A stretch of DNA of 64,000 nucleotides, taken from positions 248,001 through 312,000 of the forward strand of contig NZ_CP012406.1 of the NCBI RefSeq assembly GCF_001305595.1, written 5' to 3'. The notes under the pieces are model-generated. The model saw nothing but the letters and a program-made list of their open reading frames with translations, searched no databases and was not told where the DNA came from. A program made the translations under genes and the position numbers. The stretch is from Azospirillum thiophilum (GTDB lineage Bacteria; Pseudomonadota; Alphaproteobacteria; Azospirillales; Azospirillaceae). How positions within the stretch are numbered: position 1 is the first letter of the stretch; every line of letters starts with the position of its first letter. Positions 17,135 to 26,646 of the stretch are shown here, one piece after another.

Positions 17135-17310
17135 GTAACGTCTCGAACCGAAGATGCGCGCTGCACCGTCATACGCTGACGCAACGGTCAACGCTACCTC
17201 CTTCGCACGCCGACGCACGGCAATCGCAAGGAGGGGTGCCGGAAAGGGTCGAAAGGGTGGGTGTCGACACTTCCCGACCGTCCCTTTCCGGGTCCGCTGC
17301 CCGGACGTTA

Positions 17311-17332
17311 CTGATCAGGAGACCCTGATCAG
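17311..17332. terminator. Hairpin spanning the end of the OmpA-like gene
   Basis: CTGATCAGG (17311-17319) and CCTGATCAG (17324-17332) form a perfect nine-base stem with a four-base loop that includes the stop codon of the minus-strand porin gene. A second short stem, CCGGG/CCCGG, follows. There is no T-tract, so it may be an mRNA 3'-end stabiliser instead of a terminator. Confidence 0.4.
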
Positions 17333-18358
17333 GATTTGGGCGCGGCGGTTCGACGGCTCGCGCACGTTCGGGCCGGTCGGGACCATCAGCTGGCTCTCGC
17401 CCACCCCGTCGATCGAGATCATCCCGGCCGGCGTGCCGCGCGCGACCAGCGCCTGGCGCACCGCCTCGGCCCGACGCATCGACAGGCGCTGGTTGTAGGA
17501 CGGCGAACCGGAAGTGTCGGTATGGCCGATCACCTGGATGCGGACGGCTCGGACCCGCCCGGCGGCGTCGGCCGCATCGCCGATGATCCTGTCGGAGGTC
17601 GGCGTGATCGTCGCCTTGTCCCAGTCGAAGAACACCTGATACTCGCTCTGCGGCTGGGCCGCGGCCGGCGGGGCGGCAGGAACCGGGGCGGCGACCGGCG
17701 TGACGCGCGCAGGCCCGCCGAAGCTGTAGCGCAGACCGGCCAGGATGGTGTGGTTGCGGTACTCGCCCTTCGACGTCACCGGACCCAGCTCGAACTCCGG
17801 ATCGACGGTGGCGAAATAGCGATAGTCGAGCGTCAGCGCGACAGTGTCGGTGACGTCGTAGGATGCGCCGACGATCCCCTGATAGGCGAAGACCCAGTCG
17901 CGGTCGCTCGCGCCGTTCAGCGTCTGCTTCACCCCCGCCACGCCCGCGCCGACGCCGATATAGGGCGTGATCGGCAGCCCGAGATTGAAGTCGTACAGCA
18001 GGTTGCCCATGAAGGCGACCGAGCTCGTCTTGCCGCCCAGCCCGTTCAGCGCCGGCGTGGCGCTGCTGGTGCCGTCGACGCCGTTGCGCCAGCGCCAGGC
18101 GGCCTCCAGTTCGGCCCGCAGGCCCATCGCGGAGGCGTAGCCGATCGACAGGTCGCCGATGCCGCCGATCTTGAACTCCTCCTTCAGGCCCAGCCCCGGC
18201 GCCGGATAGCTGCTGAGGTCGGCATCCTCGGTCCAGTTCACGCCGGCACCCGCGCCGACATAGAAGCCTTCCGGGGCGGCGGACGCCGCGCTCGAAAGGG
18301 CCAGGGAGGGAACGGCGACGGCCAGCGCCGTGCCCAGCAGAATCCCACGCATCGTCAT
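17315..18358 (-). CDS. OmpA-family outer-membrane protein
   Basis: 347 residues. A signal peptide (about 1-28, ending SAASAAPEG) is followed by an eight-stranded beta-barrel (about 29-210; GFYVGAGAGVNW, PYIGVGAGVAGV, GLRYSFG), a Pro/Ala hinge and a C-terminal OmpA domain (about 235-347). The peptidoglycan-binding residues are in IGHTDTSGSPSYNQRLSMRRAEAV (Asp) and EPSNRRAQI (Arg). It anchors the outer membrane to the cell wall. ATG at 18358 is chosen for the signal peptide; an in-frame ATG five codons upstream has no ribosome site. A tandem nine-base repeat TTGATGGCG (18376-18394) lies just upstream. Confidence 0.93.
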   Translation of the reverse strand: MTMRGILLGTALAVAVPSLALSSAASAAPEGFYVGAGAGVNWTEDADLSSYPAPGLGLKEEFKIGGIGDLSIGYASAMGLRAELEAAWRWRNGVDGTSSATPALNGLGGKTSSVAFMGNLLYDFNLGLPITPYIGVGAGVAGVKQTLNGASDRDWVFAYQGIVGASYDVTDTVALTLDYRYFATVDPEFELGPVTSKGEYRNHTILAGLRYSFGGPARVTPVAAPVPAAPPAAAQPQSEYQVFFDWDKATITPTSDRIIGDAADAAGRVRAVRIQVIGHTDTSGSPSYNQRLSMRRAEAVRQALVARGTPAGMISIDGVGESQLMVPTGPNVREPSNRRAQILIRVS

Positions 18359-18573
18359 GGTCTTGTTTCCCATCGTTGATGGCGTTTGATGGCGTCGACG
18401 GATCGGCGGCGGATCGGGACTGCCCCGGACTGCGGTGAAAGGCGTGACAGACCGGGCTTCGGCTCCGACTATGGAATCCGCCGGCGGCGCTTCCAATCCC
18501 AGCCCGGCAAGGCCATCTTTTCTGTTGCAGAATTGCCGCAACGCACCAGCTTACGCTTTCCCTTACGATAACA

Positions 18574-19674
18574 ATGGCTTGGACAGATCCCACGATGCCT
18601 TCTACCCCGGACGATGAGACCGACTACCTCCCTTGCGCCACCCCGGATCCCGGCCGCTGGCAGGAGGTGGCGCCCGGCGTGCTGTGGATCCGGCTGTCGC
18701 TGCCCTTCCAGCTCGACCACATCAATGTGTGGGCGCTCGACGGCGGCGCGGCCGGCTGGACGCTGGTCGATTGCGGGCTGGGCGATCCGCGCACGCGCGC
18801 CGCTTGGGAGCTCCTGTTGCGCGATGCGCTGGGCGGGCGTCCGGTGGAACGGGTCGTCGTCACCCATTTCCACCCCGACCATATCGGCGCAGCCGGCTGG
18901 CTGGTGGAGCGGACCGGGGCGTCCTTCGCCGCCTCGCTGACCGAATGGCTGTTCGCCCGGACGCTGTCGGCGGGCAGCGACGCGGCCACCGACGCGGCGG
19001 TCGAGCGCTTCTACCGCCGCAGCGGGCTGGAGCCGGAGGCGCTGGCCGCCGTGCTCGGCCGCAAGGGAGCCTATGGCCGTGGCGTGCCGAGCGTCCCGGC
19101 AACGCTCACCCGGCTGCGGGTCGGCGACCGGCTGCCGGTGGGGGACCGGCTGTGGACGGTGATTGGCGGCAGCGGCCACACGGCAGAGCCGGTCAGCCTC
19201 CACCGCCAAGCCGACGCGGCCGGCCCCGGCCTGCTGATTTCCGGCGATCAGATCCTGCCGCGCATCAGCCCCAACATCAGCGCCTGGCCGACCGAGCCGG
19301 AGGCCGACCCGCTCGCCGACTATCTCGCCAGCCTTGCCGGCTGGTCCGCCCTGCCGGCGGAGACGCTGGTGCTGCCCTCCCATGGCCGGCCCTTCCGCGG
19401 CCTGCATGCCCGCGCAGGGGAACTGGCCCGCCACCATGCGGAGCGGCTGGCCGAGATCGAGGCGCTGTGCGCCACGCCGCAGACCGCGGCGGCAGTGACG
19501 CGGGCACTGTTCCCGAGGCCGCTCGACACCCACCAGACGGTCTTCGCCCTGGGCGAAGCGGTGGCGCACCTCAACCATCTGATCGCCAAGGGGCGGCTGG
19601 AACGGCGGGCCGCCGGGCCGGGCGTCGACCTCTACCGCCGGGTCGACGACACGGCGGCCGTCACTGCTCGGTAA
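18574..19674 (+). CDS. Metallo-beta-lactamase-fold hydrolase with C-terminal winged helix
   Basis: 366 residues. The MBL metal motif THFHPDHIG lies near residue 94; further ligands are expected in GGSGHTAEPVSL, ISGDQILP and LPSHGRPF. The last 75 residues look like the winged-helix cap found in RNase Z-like/LACTB2-type MBL proteins (LNHLIAKGRLERR). It is probably a cytoplasmic thioesterase or hydrolase; the substrate cannot be told. The first ATG is at 18574; ATG at 18595 is an alternative, as neither has a strong ribosome site. It diverges from the OmpA-like gene, and its 3' end overlaps the small convergent gene by 14 bases. Confidence 0.88.
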   Translation: MAWTDPTMPSTPDDETDYLPCATPDPGRWQEVAPGVLWIRLSLPFQLDHINVWALDGGAAGWTLVDCGLGDPRTRAAWELLLRDALGGRPVERVVVTHFHPDHIGAAGWLVERTGASFAASLTEWLFARTLSAGSDAATDAAVERFYRRSGLEPEALAAVLGRKGAYGRGVPSVPATLTRLRVGDRLPVGDRLWTVIGGSGHTAEPVSLHRQADAAGPGLLISGDQILPRISPNISAWPTEPEADPLADYLASLAGWSALPAETLVLPSHGRPFRGLHARAGELARHHAERLAEIEALCATPQTAAAVTRALFPRPLDTHQTVFALGEAVAHLNHLIAKGRLERRAAGPGVDLYRRVDDTAAVTAR

Positions 19675-19870
19675 CGATCTCGAACTGCTGCGGATCAAGC
19701 AGGGTCGACACCGACAGGGTCTTCAGCGTCTTCGGGTCGTCGGTCCGCTTCATCTGGGCGTGCTGGGTGCCCATGCCGTCCTTGCGGATGGCGATCACCT
19801 CCCAATAGCCGCCGCTGGGGGACAGCTTGCGGTAAATCTGTCCCTCGACCACCTCGCGCTTCCTGCGCAT
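19661..19870 (-). CDS. Small conserved-type hypothetical protein, 69 residues
   Basis: A compact, charged protein (MRRKREVVEGQIYRKL, then GGYWEVIAIRKDGMGTQHAQMKR) that looks like a small beta-barrel or KOW/SH3-like fold. There are no cysteines, signal peptide or membrane segment. The ATG at 19870 has a good GGAGA ribosome site ten bases upstream, which supports it as real. It overlaps the 3' end of the MBL gene tail to tail. Function unknown. Confidence 0.75.
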   Translation of the reverse strand: MRRKREVVEGQIYRKLSPSGGYWEVIAIRKDGMGTQHAQMKRTDDPKTLKTLSVSTLLDPQQFEIVTEQ

Positions 19871-20201
19871 TTTCCGTTCTCCAAAACCCGTCCCGAACCG
19901 GCGGCCGTCACGGCCGCCGCGAAGGGCGCCATTGAAGCACAAAACACCCCGGCCGTGGCGAGTGTCCGTTCGGTGACCCTTCGCGGACGCCGCTGCGGCC
20001 CCGGACCCCATCGGATGCTTATTGAAGCATCCGATGGGGTCCGGTCTTTTGATTTTTCGTGCGATTCACGCTCCGGACGATTCCGTTTGAACCGATCGCG
20101 CTCTATCGCAGCGCAACACGACCGGGGCACTCCGCATGCGTCTTTGCTGCAGTGCGGTTTCGGGCTGGAACAAAGATCGCGGCTGTGGGTTCATAGGGGT
20201 C
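19871..20201. other. Intergenic region with a long hairpin
   Basis: A 331-base gap between two small divergent genes. Its main feature is the 20-base perfect hairpin at 20001-20044. The rest is ordinary GC-rich sequence; promoters for both small genes are expected, but none is clear. Confidence 0.4.
20001..20044 (+). terminator. Perfect 20-base-pair hairpin followed by T-rich run
   Basis: CCGGACCCCATCGGATGCTT (20001-20020) pairs without mismatch with its reverse complement at 20025-20044 around the loop ATTG. The plus strand continues TCTTTTGATTTTT, giving a plus-strand intrinsic terminator shape. The nearest plus-strand gene ending upstream is the MBL gene, 327 bases away. The stem is unusually long. 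Confidence 0.6.
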
Positions 20202-20480
20202 ATGAACACCGATCTCGACGTGCTTGCCTTCGCGACCCGCCTGGTTGATGAACTGGGTGAAACCGCGATCCGCATGAGCCGCGTTCGTCTTGTCGAACTC
20301 ACGGCTGCCAATCAAATCCGCGCCGCCGCCTTCTGGCGGGAGGTGATGCAGATCTCCCAACGGCTGCTGGACGAGCAGTCGGGCCGGCGGCTCTGCCCGG
20401 GAGGCGGTCCAGGCCCATCCCCGGCGACCCTTGCGGCGGCGCAACCGACAGTATCCCATGTTCCCCGGCCGATTCCCTGA
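20202..20480 (+). CDS. Small helical hypothetical protein, 92 residues
   Basis: The first 60 residues form an amphipathic helical pair (MNTDLDVLAFATRLVDELGETA, then RVRLVELTAANQIRAAAFWREVMQISQRLL) of a kind I associate with small alphaproteobacterial proteins containing an AAFW-type core. The last 30 residues are a disordered Gly/Pro/Ala tail. ATG at 20202 follows an AGGGG site. There is no signal peptide or membrane helix. Function unknown. It converges on livK. Confidence 0.6.
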   Translation: MNTDLDVLAFATRLVDELGETAIRMSRVRLVELTAANQIRAAAFWREVMQISQRLLDEQSGRRLCPGGGPGPSPATLAAAQPTVSHVPRPIP

Positions 20481-20522
20481 TCCGGCGACGCCGCGAAACC
20501 GGTGTCCTGCAGTCCCCAACGC

Positions 20523-20548
20523 AAAAGGGCCGGCACGTGGTGCCGACC
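20523..20548 (-). terminator. livK: Terminator of the liv operon
   Basis: On the minus strand GGTCGGCAC-CAC-GTGCCGGCC (one G-T pair) is followed by CTTTTGC. It begins 29 bases after the livK stop, as expected for an intrinsic terminator. Confidence 0.7.
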
Positions 20549-20576
20549 CCTTCCGCGCAACGCTGATGCGTGTCGC

Positions 20577-21677
20577 TTACTTCACTTCGGCATACTGGCC
20601 GTTGTGCCACTTGTACCAGACATAGGCCGGGCTGGTGACGTCGCCCTTGGCGTCGAAACCGATCTTGCCGATGACGGTCTCGTAGCTGCCCTTGCGCAGA
20701 ACCTCGGAGACCTTGGCGGCGTCCGTCGACTTCGCCTGCTTCACCGCCTCGGCCCAGATCTGGAGCGCGGCGTAGGTGTACAGGGTGTAGCCTTCCGGCT
20801 CGTAGCCGGCCTTGCGGAACTTCTCCACCACGGCCTTGGCGTCGGCCTTCTCGCGCGGATCCGGGCCGAAGGTCATCATGGTGTCCTCGCCGGCATCGCC
20901 GGTGATGGCCCAGTACTCGTTGGTCACCAGCGCGTCACCCGACACGATGGGGGCCTTCAGGCCCTGGTCCTTCATCTGGCGGGCCAGCAGGCCGGCCTCG
21001 GTGTGGTAGCCACCGACATAGACGGCGTCGACGTTCGCTTGCTTCAGCTTCGACACCAGGGCGGAATAGTCCTTCTCACCGGCCGTATAGGCTTCGTAGA
21101 TGGCTTCCTTCTGGCCGCCGGCATTCAGCGCCTTCTGCGTCTCGTCGGCCAGACCCTTACCGTAGGCCGACTTGTCGTGCAGGATGGCGACGTTCTTGCC
21201 CTTGTACTTCTCCAGCAGATACTTGCCGGCGATCATGCCCTGCTGGTCGTCACGGCCGCAGACGCGGAAGACGTTCTTCAGGCCCTGCTCGGTCAGCTTC
21301 GGGTTGGTCGAGGCCGGGGAGATCTGCAGCATGCCTTCCTCGGCATAGACCTGGCTCGCCGGAATCGACGAGCCCGAGCAGAAGTGGCCGGCCACGAACT
21401 TCACACCGGCCTTGGCCAGCTGGTTGGCGACGGCGACGGCCTGCTTGGGATCGCAGGCGTCGTCGCCGACTTCCAGCTTCAGCTTCTGGCCCAGGACACC
21501 GCCGGCGGCATTGATGTCCGCGACAGCCTGCTCCATGCCCTTCTTCATCTGCTCGCCGAAGGTGGCGTACTGGCCGGTGATCGGGCCGGCGGTGGCCACC
21601 GCGATGTCGGCCTTGGCGGCCGTGGCGGAGAGCGCGGTCGCCGCGATGGCGGCGAGAAGGGACAGTTTGAATTTCAT
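20577..21677 (-). CDS. livK: Branched-chain amino-acid ABC transporter, periplasmic binding protein
   Basis: 366 residues. A signal peptide of about 23 residues (ending ATAAKA) precedes DIAVATAGPITGQYATFGEQMKKG, the standard LivK/LivJ opening. A disulfide pair is expected between C75 (DDACDPK) and C100 (GHFCSGSS), and the ligand loop ISPASTNPKLTEQG is present. It binds Leu/Ile/Val or related amino acids for delivery to LivHM. ATG at 21677 has a GGGAG site. It is the last gene of the liv operon, separated from the DUF6867 gene by 172 bases that contain a short GGCCC/GGGCC hairpin, and may also have its own promoter. Confidence 0.95.
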   Translation of the reverse strand: MKFKLSLLAAIAATALSATAAKADIAVATAGPITGQYATFGEQMKKGMEQAVADINAAGGVLGQKLKLEVGDDACDPKQAVAVANQLAKAGVKFVAGHFCSGSSIPASQVYAEEGMLQISPASTNPKLTEQGLKNVFRVCGRDDQQGMIAGKYLLEKYKGKNVAILHDKSAYGKGLADETQKALNAGGQKEAIYEAYTAGEKDYSALVSKLKQANVDAVYVGGYHTEAGLLARQMKDQGLKAPIVSGDALVTNEYWAITGDAGEDTMMTFGPDPREKADAKAVVEKFRKAGYEPEGYTLYTYAALQIWAEAVKQAKSTDAAKVSEVLRKGSYETVIGKIGFDAKGDVTSPAYVWYKWHNGQYAEVK

Positions 21678-21849
21678 GGGTGTGCTTGCTCCCTGTTCTA
21701 TGAGTGGTCCCTGTTGCAACATACCCCCGGCCCTTGCGGGCCTTGCCGCCGGGTCCCCTCCGGCGGTTTCCAGAATACCATACCCCAAGTGGCGCGGCGT
21801 GCGACAGTTTCGCGGGCACCAATCAGCCGTACGGTCTATTCCCAATGAC

Positions 21850-22209
21850 TCAGTTTCCGGACTCCGCGCCCGTGCGCTCCCTCCAGGCGAAGGGCCCGGC
21901 GGGCTCATACAACCATGGATACTGGTTGACCATGCGCCGGGCGATGGCGATGCGGTGTGCGGTCAGCGTGATCAGCCCGATCACCAGCGTATGGACGATG
22001 AAGCCCCATGGTGCCAGCAGCTGCTCGCCGAACAGGCCCCAGGCCAGGAAACGGTCGCCCGCCCCCAGCAGCAGCGAATAGGCAAGCACGCTCGACACCG
22101 GCTTCCAGCCCTCCGCCAGCGTCTGGCCGGTCAGCACCCCGCAGCCGCCGAACACCAGCACCGTCAGGAACACGAACACCGGAACCGATGACCCCAGGAT
22201 CGTCTCCAT
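21850..22209 (-). CDS. DUF6867-type small membrane protein of the liv operon
   Basis: 119 residues with three hydrophobic helices (about 9-31, 40-58, 66-88) and an Arg-rich C-terminus ending in VNQYPWLYEPAGPFAWRERTG. Proteins of this kind occur beside livF in many alphaproteobacterial liv operons, but their role is unproven. It starts one base after the livF stop, so it is translated with the transporter. Confidence 0.8.
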   Translation of the reverse strand: METILGSSVPVFVFLTVLVFGGCGVLTGQTLAEGWKPVSSVLAYSLLLGAGDRFLAWGLFGEQLLAPWGFIVHTLVIGLITLTAHRIAIARRMVNQYPWLYEPAGPFAWRERTGAESGN

Positions 22210-22210
22210 C

Positions 22211-22921
<711 letters not shown>

Positions 22922-22924
22922 GGC

Positions 22925-23848
22925 TCAGGCTCCCTTCTGCGCGCTGGTCTGGCCCGCGGTGGGCGGCAGGTGCAGGTCGGCCGCCACCTCCGGCGGCAAC
23001 GCCTCGTCCTCGTCCTCGCCCAGATAGGCGCGGATCACCGCAGGGTCGTTCTTCACATGCTCCGGATCGCCGTCGGAAATCTTCCGGCCATAATCCAGAA
23101 CCACAACATGGTCGGAAATCCGCATCACCACGCTCATGTCATGCTCGATCAGCAGAACGCCGGTCCGGTGCCCCTGCGGCGTGCGGACGTCGCGGATGAA
23201 GGTCAGGATCTCGGCCAGCTCCCCCGACTCGCGCGGGTTCAGCCCGGCCGCCGGCTCGTCCAGGCACAAGAGCACCGGCTCGGTGCACATGGCGCGCGCG
23301 ATCTCCAGACGCCGCTGGGCGCCATAGGGCAGGTTGCCGGCCTCCCAGTCGGCGAACTCGGTCAGCCGCACCCGCTCCAGCCAGTATTTCGCCAGCTCCA
23401 CCGCCTCATGCTCGGCCCGGCGGTAGGACGGCAGCCCGAGCAGCCCGCCGATGGCGAAGCTCGACGCCCGCATCAGCTTGTTGTGCTGGGCGACGATCAG
23501 GTTCTCCAGCACGCTCATCCCGCCGAACAGCCGGATGTTCTGGAAGGTGCGCGCCACCCCCGCCAGTTGGGCGATGCGGTAGCCCGGCATCCGCTCCAGC
23601 AGGAACTCCCTGCCTTCCGGGTGGCGCAGGCACAGCCGCCCCACGGTCGGCGTGTAGAAGCCGGTGACGCAGTTGAACAGCGTCGTCTTGCCGGCGCCGT
23701 TCGGGCCGATCAGCGCGGTGATCTCGCCCGCCCGCGCCTCGAACGACACGTCGTTGTTCGCCACCAGGCCGCCGAAGCGCATGGTCAGGTGCTCGACCGT
23801 CAGCAGGGGGGCCGTCAACAGGGGCTTTTCAGTCATCGCGGCGCTCAT
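22925..23848 (-). CDS. livG: Branched-chain amino-acid ABC transporter ATPase LivG
   Basis: 307 residues. Walker A GPNGAGKTT, the LivG-type FNCVTGFYTP segment, Q-loop VARTFQNIRLFGGMSVLENL, signature-region NLPYGAQRRLEIARAM (LivG commonly has LSYGxQRR), Walker B LLCLDEPAAGLNP and H-loop LIEHDMSVVM are visible. A C-terminal extension of about 30 residues follows the catalytic core. ATG at 23848, with a GGGAG site, overlaps the livM stop as ATGA; ATG at 23836 is an alternative. Confidence 0.95.
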   Translation of the reverse strand: MSAAMTEKPLLTAPLLTVEHLTMRFGGLVANNDVSFEARAGEITALIGPNGAGKTTLFNCVTGFYTPTVGRLCLRHPEGREFLLERMPGYRIAQLAGVARTFQNIRLFGGMSVLENLIVAQHNKLMRASSFAIGGLLGLPSYRRAEHEAVELAKYWLERVRLTEFADWEAGNLPYGAQRRLEIARAMCTEPVLLCLDEPAAGLNPRESGELAEILTFIRDVRTPQGHRTGVLLIEHDMSVVMRISDHVVVLDYGRKISDGDPEHVKNDPAVIRAYLGEDEDEALPPEVAADLHLPPTAGQTSAQKGA

Positions 23849-25338
23849 TTCGCGGCTCCCGTCGCGGCGGGCGTCTTGCCGCCATGCAGGAGGATGGTCG
23901 GGTCGCGGTGGGCCAGCAGGCCGCGCGGACGCCACAGCATGATCACCACCATGCCGGCGCCGAACGCCAGCATGCGGTAGTCGGCCAGCTCGCGGAACGC
24001 CTCGGGCAAACCGATCACCAGCAGCGTCGCCACCACGACGCCGATCTGGCTGCCCATGCCGCCCAGCACGACGATGGCCAGGATGATCGCCGACTCGATG
24101 AAGGTGAAGCTCTCCGGGCTGATGAAGCCCTGGCGGGTGGCGAAGAAGGAGCCGGCGAAGCCGCCGAACATCGCGGCGATGGCGAAGGCCGCCAGCTTCA
24201 TGTTGGTGCGGTTGATGCCGAGCGACGCGCAGGCGATGTCGTCCTCGCGCAGCGCCTCCCACGCCCGGCCCAGCGGCAGCTTGCGCACCCGCAGCGTGAA
24301 GACGTTGACCACCAGCGCCAGGGCCAGGATCAGGTAATAGAGGAAGACGATGCGGTGCAGCGGCGAGAATTCCAGCCCGAACATCTCGTGGAAGGCGGCC
24401 ATGCCGTCGGCGGGCGTGCGCGAGAACTCGGCGATGCCGAAGAAGCTCGGCCGCGGGATGCCGGAGATGCCGTTGGGGCCGCCGGTGAACTGGTACCAGT
24501 TGACCAGGATGATGCGGATGATCTCGCCGAAGCCCAGCGTGACGATGGCGAAGTAATCGCCGCGCAGCCGCAGGACGGGGAAGCCCAGCAGCACACCCGA
24601 GAATGCGGCCAGCACGCCCGCCAGCGGCAGGCAGAGCCAGAAGCTGAGCCCGAAATAATGGGCGAGCAGGGCGTAGGAATAGGCGCCGACGGCGTAGAAG
24701 GCGACATAGCCGAGGTCGAGCAGGCCGGCCAGGCCCACCACGATGTTCAGGCCCCAGCCCAGCATGATGTAGGTCAGCAGCAGGATGCCGATGTCCAGCA
24801 GCATGCGGTCGGCCAGCGGCGTCATCGGCAGCACGACGGCGATGGCGACGGCGACCGGGCCGATGTAGCGGCTGGCATGCTGGACGCGGGCGGCGACGCG
24901 GTCCATGCGGCGGTCGCGGTCGGCCTGGGACAGCTTGGATCGGCCGGTGGCCACCGTCATGGCGGCACGCAGCGCGATCACGCCGCCGCCCAGCACCAGC
25001 ACCAGCCGCAGCACCTGGGTCGGCATCGGCAGCACCAGCCCGATGCCGGCGCAAAGGACCGCCAGGACCAGCACCGGCAGCGCCATGCCCTGGCGGATCA
25101 GCCCGAGCCCGAGCCGGCCGAGGAAGACCAGGAGCAGCGAGGCGACGACCTCCTCCGGCCGGGCCTCGATGCCCAGCCCGGTGGGGCGGTCGACGGTGCG
25201 CAGGCCCACCAGCGGCACGGTGAGCAGAAGTGCGACGAAGGCGGCGAGCGCGGCGTCCTTGATGGTGGCGGCCCAGTCGACGCCGCGGGCCGGCGCCCCG
25301 GCCTTGGACGGCGAGAGGGTGTTGGAGGGGGAGGTCAT
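23845..25338 (-). CDS. livM: Branched-chain amino-acid ABC transporter permease LivM
   Basis: 497 residues, longer than the roughly 320-residue short type because of an N-terminal extension of about 165 residues with extra membrane helices (DUF3382-like, as in E. coli LivM). The core permease begins near MLLDIGILLLTYIMLGWGLNIVVG and has the conserved YALLAHYFGLSFW and LPLGRAWEALREDDIACASLGIN loop that contacts the ATPase. It forms the channel with LivH. Four bases separate it from livH and its stop overlaps the livG start. Confidence 0.96.
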   Translation of the reverse strand: MTSPSNTLSPSKAGAPARGVDWAATIKDAALAAFVALLLTVPLVGLRTVDRPTGLGIEARPEEVVASLLLVFLGRLGLGLIRQGMALPVLVLAVLCAGIGLVLPMPTQVLRLVLVLGGGVIALRAAMTVATGRSKLSQADRDRRMDRVAARVQHASRYIGPVAVAIAVVLPMTPLADRMLLDIGILLLTYIMLGWGLNIVVGLAGLLDLGYVAFYAVGAYSYALLAHYFGLSFWLCLPLAGVLAAFSGVLLGFPVLRLRGDYFAIVTLGFGEIIRIILVNWYQFTGGPNGISGIPRPSFFGIAEFSRTPADGMAAFHEMFGLEFSPLHRIVFLYYLILALALVVNVFTLRVRKLPLGRAWEALREDDIACASLGINRTNMKLAAFAIAAMFGGFAGSFFATRQGFISPESFTFIESAIILAIVVLGGMGSQIGVVVATLLVIGLPEAFRELADYRMLAFGAGMVVIMLWRPRGLLAHRDPTILLHGGKTPAATGAAK

Positions 25339-25342
25339 GGGC

Positions 25343-26248
25343 TTACACCTTCTCGATCTCGGGCCGGCCGAGCAGGCCGGTCGGGCGGAAGATCAGGACG
25401 AGGACGAGGATGGAGAAGGTGGCGACGTCCTTCCATTCGGAGCCGACGTAACCGGACCAGAAGGCTTCGATCAGGCCGATGACCACGCCGCCGAGCATGG
25501 CGCCGGGCAGCGACCCGACCCCGCCGAGCACGGCGGCGGTGAAGCTCTTCACGCCGGCGAGGAAGCCGATGTAGAAGTCGATGACGCCGTAGATCAGCAG
25601 CACCATCATGCCGGCGACGGCGGCGAGCGCGGCGCCCATGACGAAGGTCAGCGAGATGACGCGGTCGACATTGACGCCGAGCAGCCCCGCCATCTTCTTG
25701 TCCTGTTCGCAGGCCCTCTGGGCGCGGCCCAGCGAGGTGCGGTTGATCAGGATGGTGAAGCCGACCATCAGGACGAGGGTGATGACGATGGTTGCAAGCC
25801 GGACGTAGCTGACCGAGACGGCACCGTCCATCAGGGTGAGGTTGCCGGGCAGGATGGGCTGCAGCGGCTTGGAGCGGGCGCCCTGGAGGATCTGGATGTA
25901 ATTCTGCAGGAAGATCGACATGCCGATCGCCGAGATCAGCGGCGCCAGCCGGGGCGAGGAGCGCAGCGGCCGGTAGGCGATGCGCTCGACCGTCCAGCCA
26001 TAGACGCTGGTGAACAGCATCGAGGCCACCAGCATGATCAGCAGCGCCAGCGGCACCCAGGTGATGCCGAGCGCCCCGATCGCCAGGAAGGTGATCAGCG
26101 CCACGAAGGCACCGATCATGTAGATCTCGCCATGGGCGAAGTTGATCATCCCGATGATGCCGTACACCATCGTGTAGCCGATCGCGATCAGGCCGTAGAT
26201 CGCCCCGAGCGACAGGCCGTTGATCAATTGCTGGAGAAAATAGTCCAT
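25343..26248 (-). CDS. livH: Branched-chain amino-acid ABC transporter permease LivH
   Basis: 301 residues with about eight membrane helices. The N-terminus FLQQLINGLSLGAIYGLIAIGYTMVYGIIGMINFAHGEIYMIGAF and the coupling loop LGRAQRACEQDKKMAGLLGVNVDRVI are LivH hallmarks. It is first in the operon order livH-livM-livG-livF-DUF6867-livK, read leftward, so the operon promoter should lie in the 398-base region upstream. Confidence 0.96.
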   Translation of the reverse strand: MDYFLQQLINGLSLGAIYGLIAIGYTMVYGIIGMINFAHGEIYMIGAFVALITFLAIGALGITWVPLALLIMLVASMLFTSVYGWTVERIAYRPLRSSPRLAPLISAIGMSIFLQNYIQILQGARSKPLQPILPGNLTLMDGAVSVSYVRLATIVITLVLMVGFTILINRTSLGRAQRACEQDKKMAGLLGVNVDRVISLTFVMGAALAAVAGMMVLLIYGVIDFYIGFLAGVKSFTAAVLGGVGSLPGAMLGGVVIGLIEAFWSGYVGSEWKDVATFSILVLVLIFRPTGLLGRPEIEKV

Positions 26249-26646
26249 GTCGTCATCCCACCTTCAGCGCGGCGCAAAGGCAGGGTGCGGCGGCACGGGC
26301 ACACTCGGCACACCGGTCTCGCAACAGCAGCCCCCTGTCTGGTGCGGCCCGTCCATTCACCAAACGGAATGCCGTATCATCCGGAGTTCCGTCTATCGGT
26401 CTGACGGACCATGATTTTTCCTGTTCGGAGGCAGCGTTGCCGCACCGGCTTGGCCGTTCGGCGAGCGCCCCTTCCGACCTTTTCGGTAGTACCAGCCTGA
26501 CGGATTTTTGCAAGACAGATTTGTGTTGCCCGCATGCGTGACGCATCCGGGGGAGCTCGCGAAATGCGAAACGCCCCGCCCGGCAGCTGCCGGACGGGGC
26601 GTTTGTTGCGGACGGCGCGACCGTAACAGCGGACGGGACGTCCGTG
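26249..26646. promoter_or_regulatory. Upstream region of the liv operon
   Basis: A 398-base gap holding the liv promoter and, at its far end, the terminator of the upstream exported-protein gene. On the minus strand a weak pair TTGCAA (26508-26513) and TACTAC (26486-26491), spaced 16 bases, could serve as -35/-10. An exact dyad ATGCGT-G-ACGCAT lies at 26534-26546, just upstream of it, and is a possible operator. Confidence 0.35.
26569..26604 (-). terminator. Terminator after the exported Ala/Lys-rich protein gene
   Basis: AAACGCCCCGCCCGGCAG pairs with CTGCCGGACGGGGCGTTT (one mismatch), an 18-base stem with A- and T-ended arms. It lies 43 bases past the stop of the minus-strand gene at 26647 and could work in both directions. 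Confidence 0.6.
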
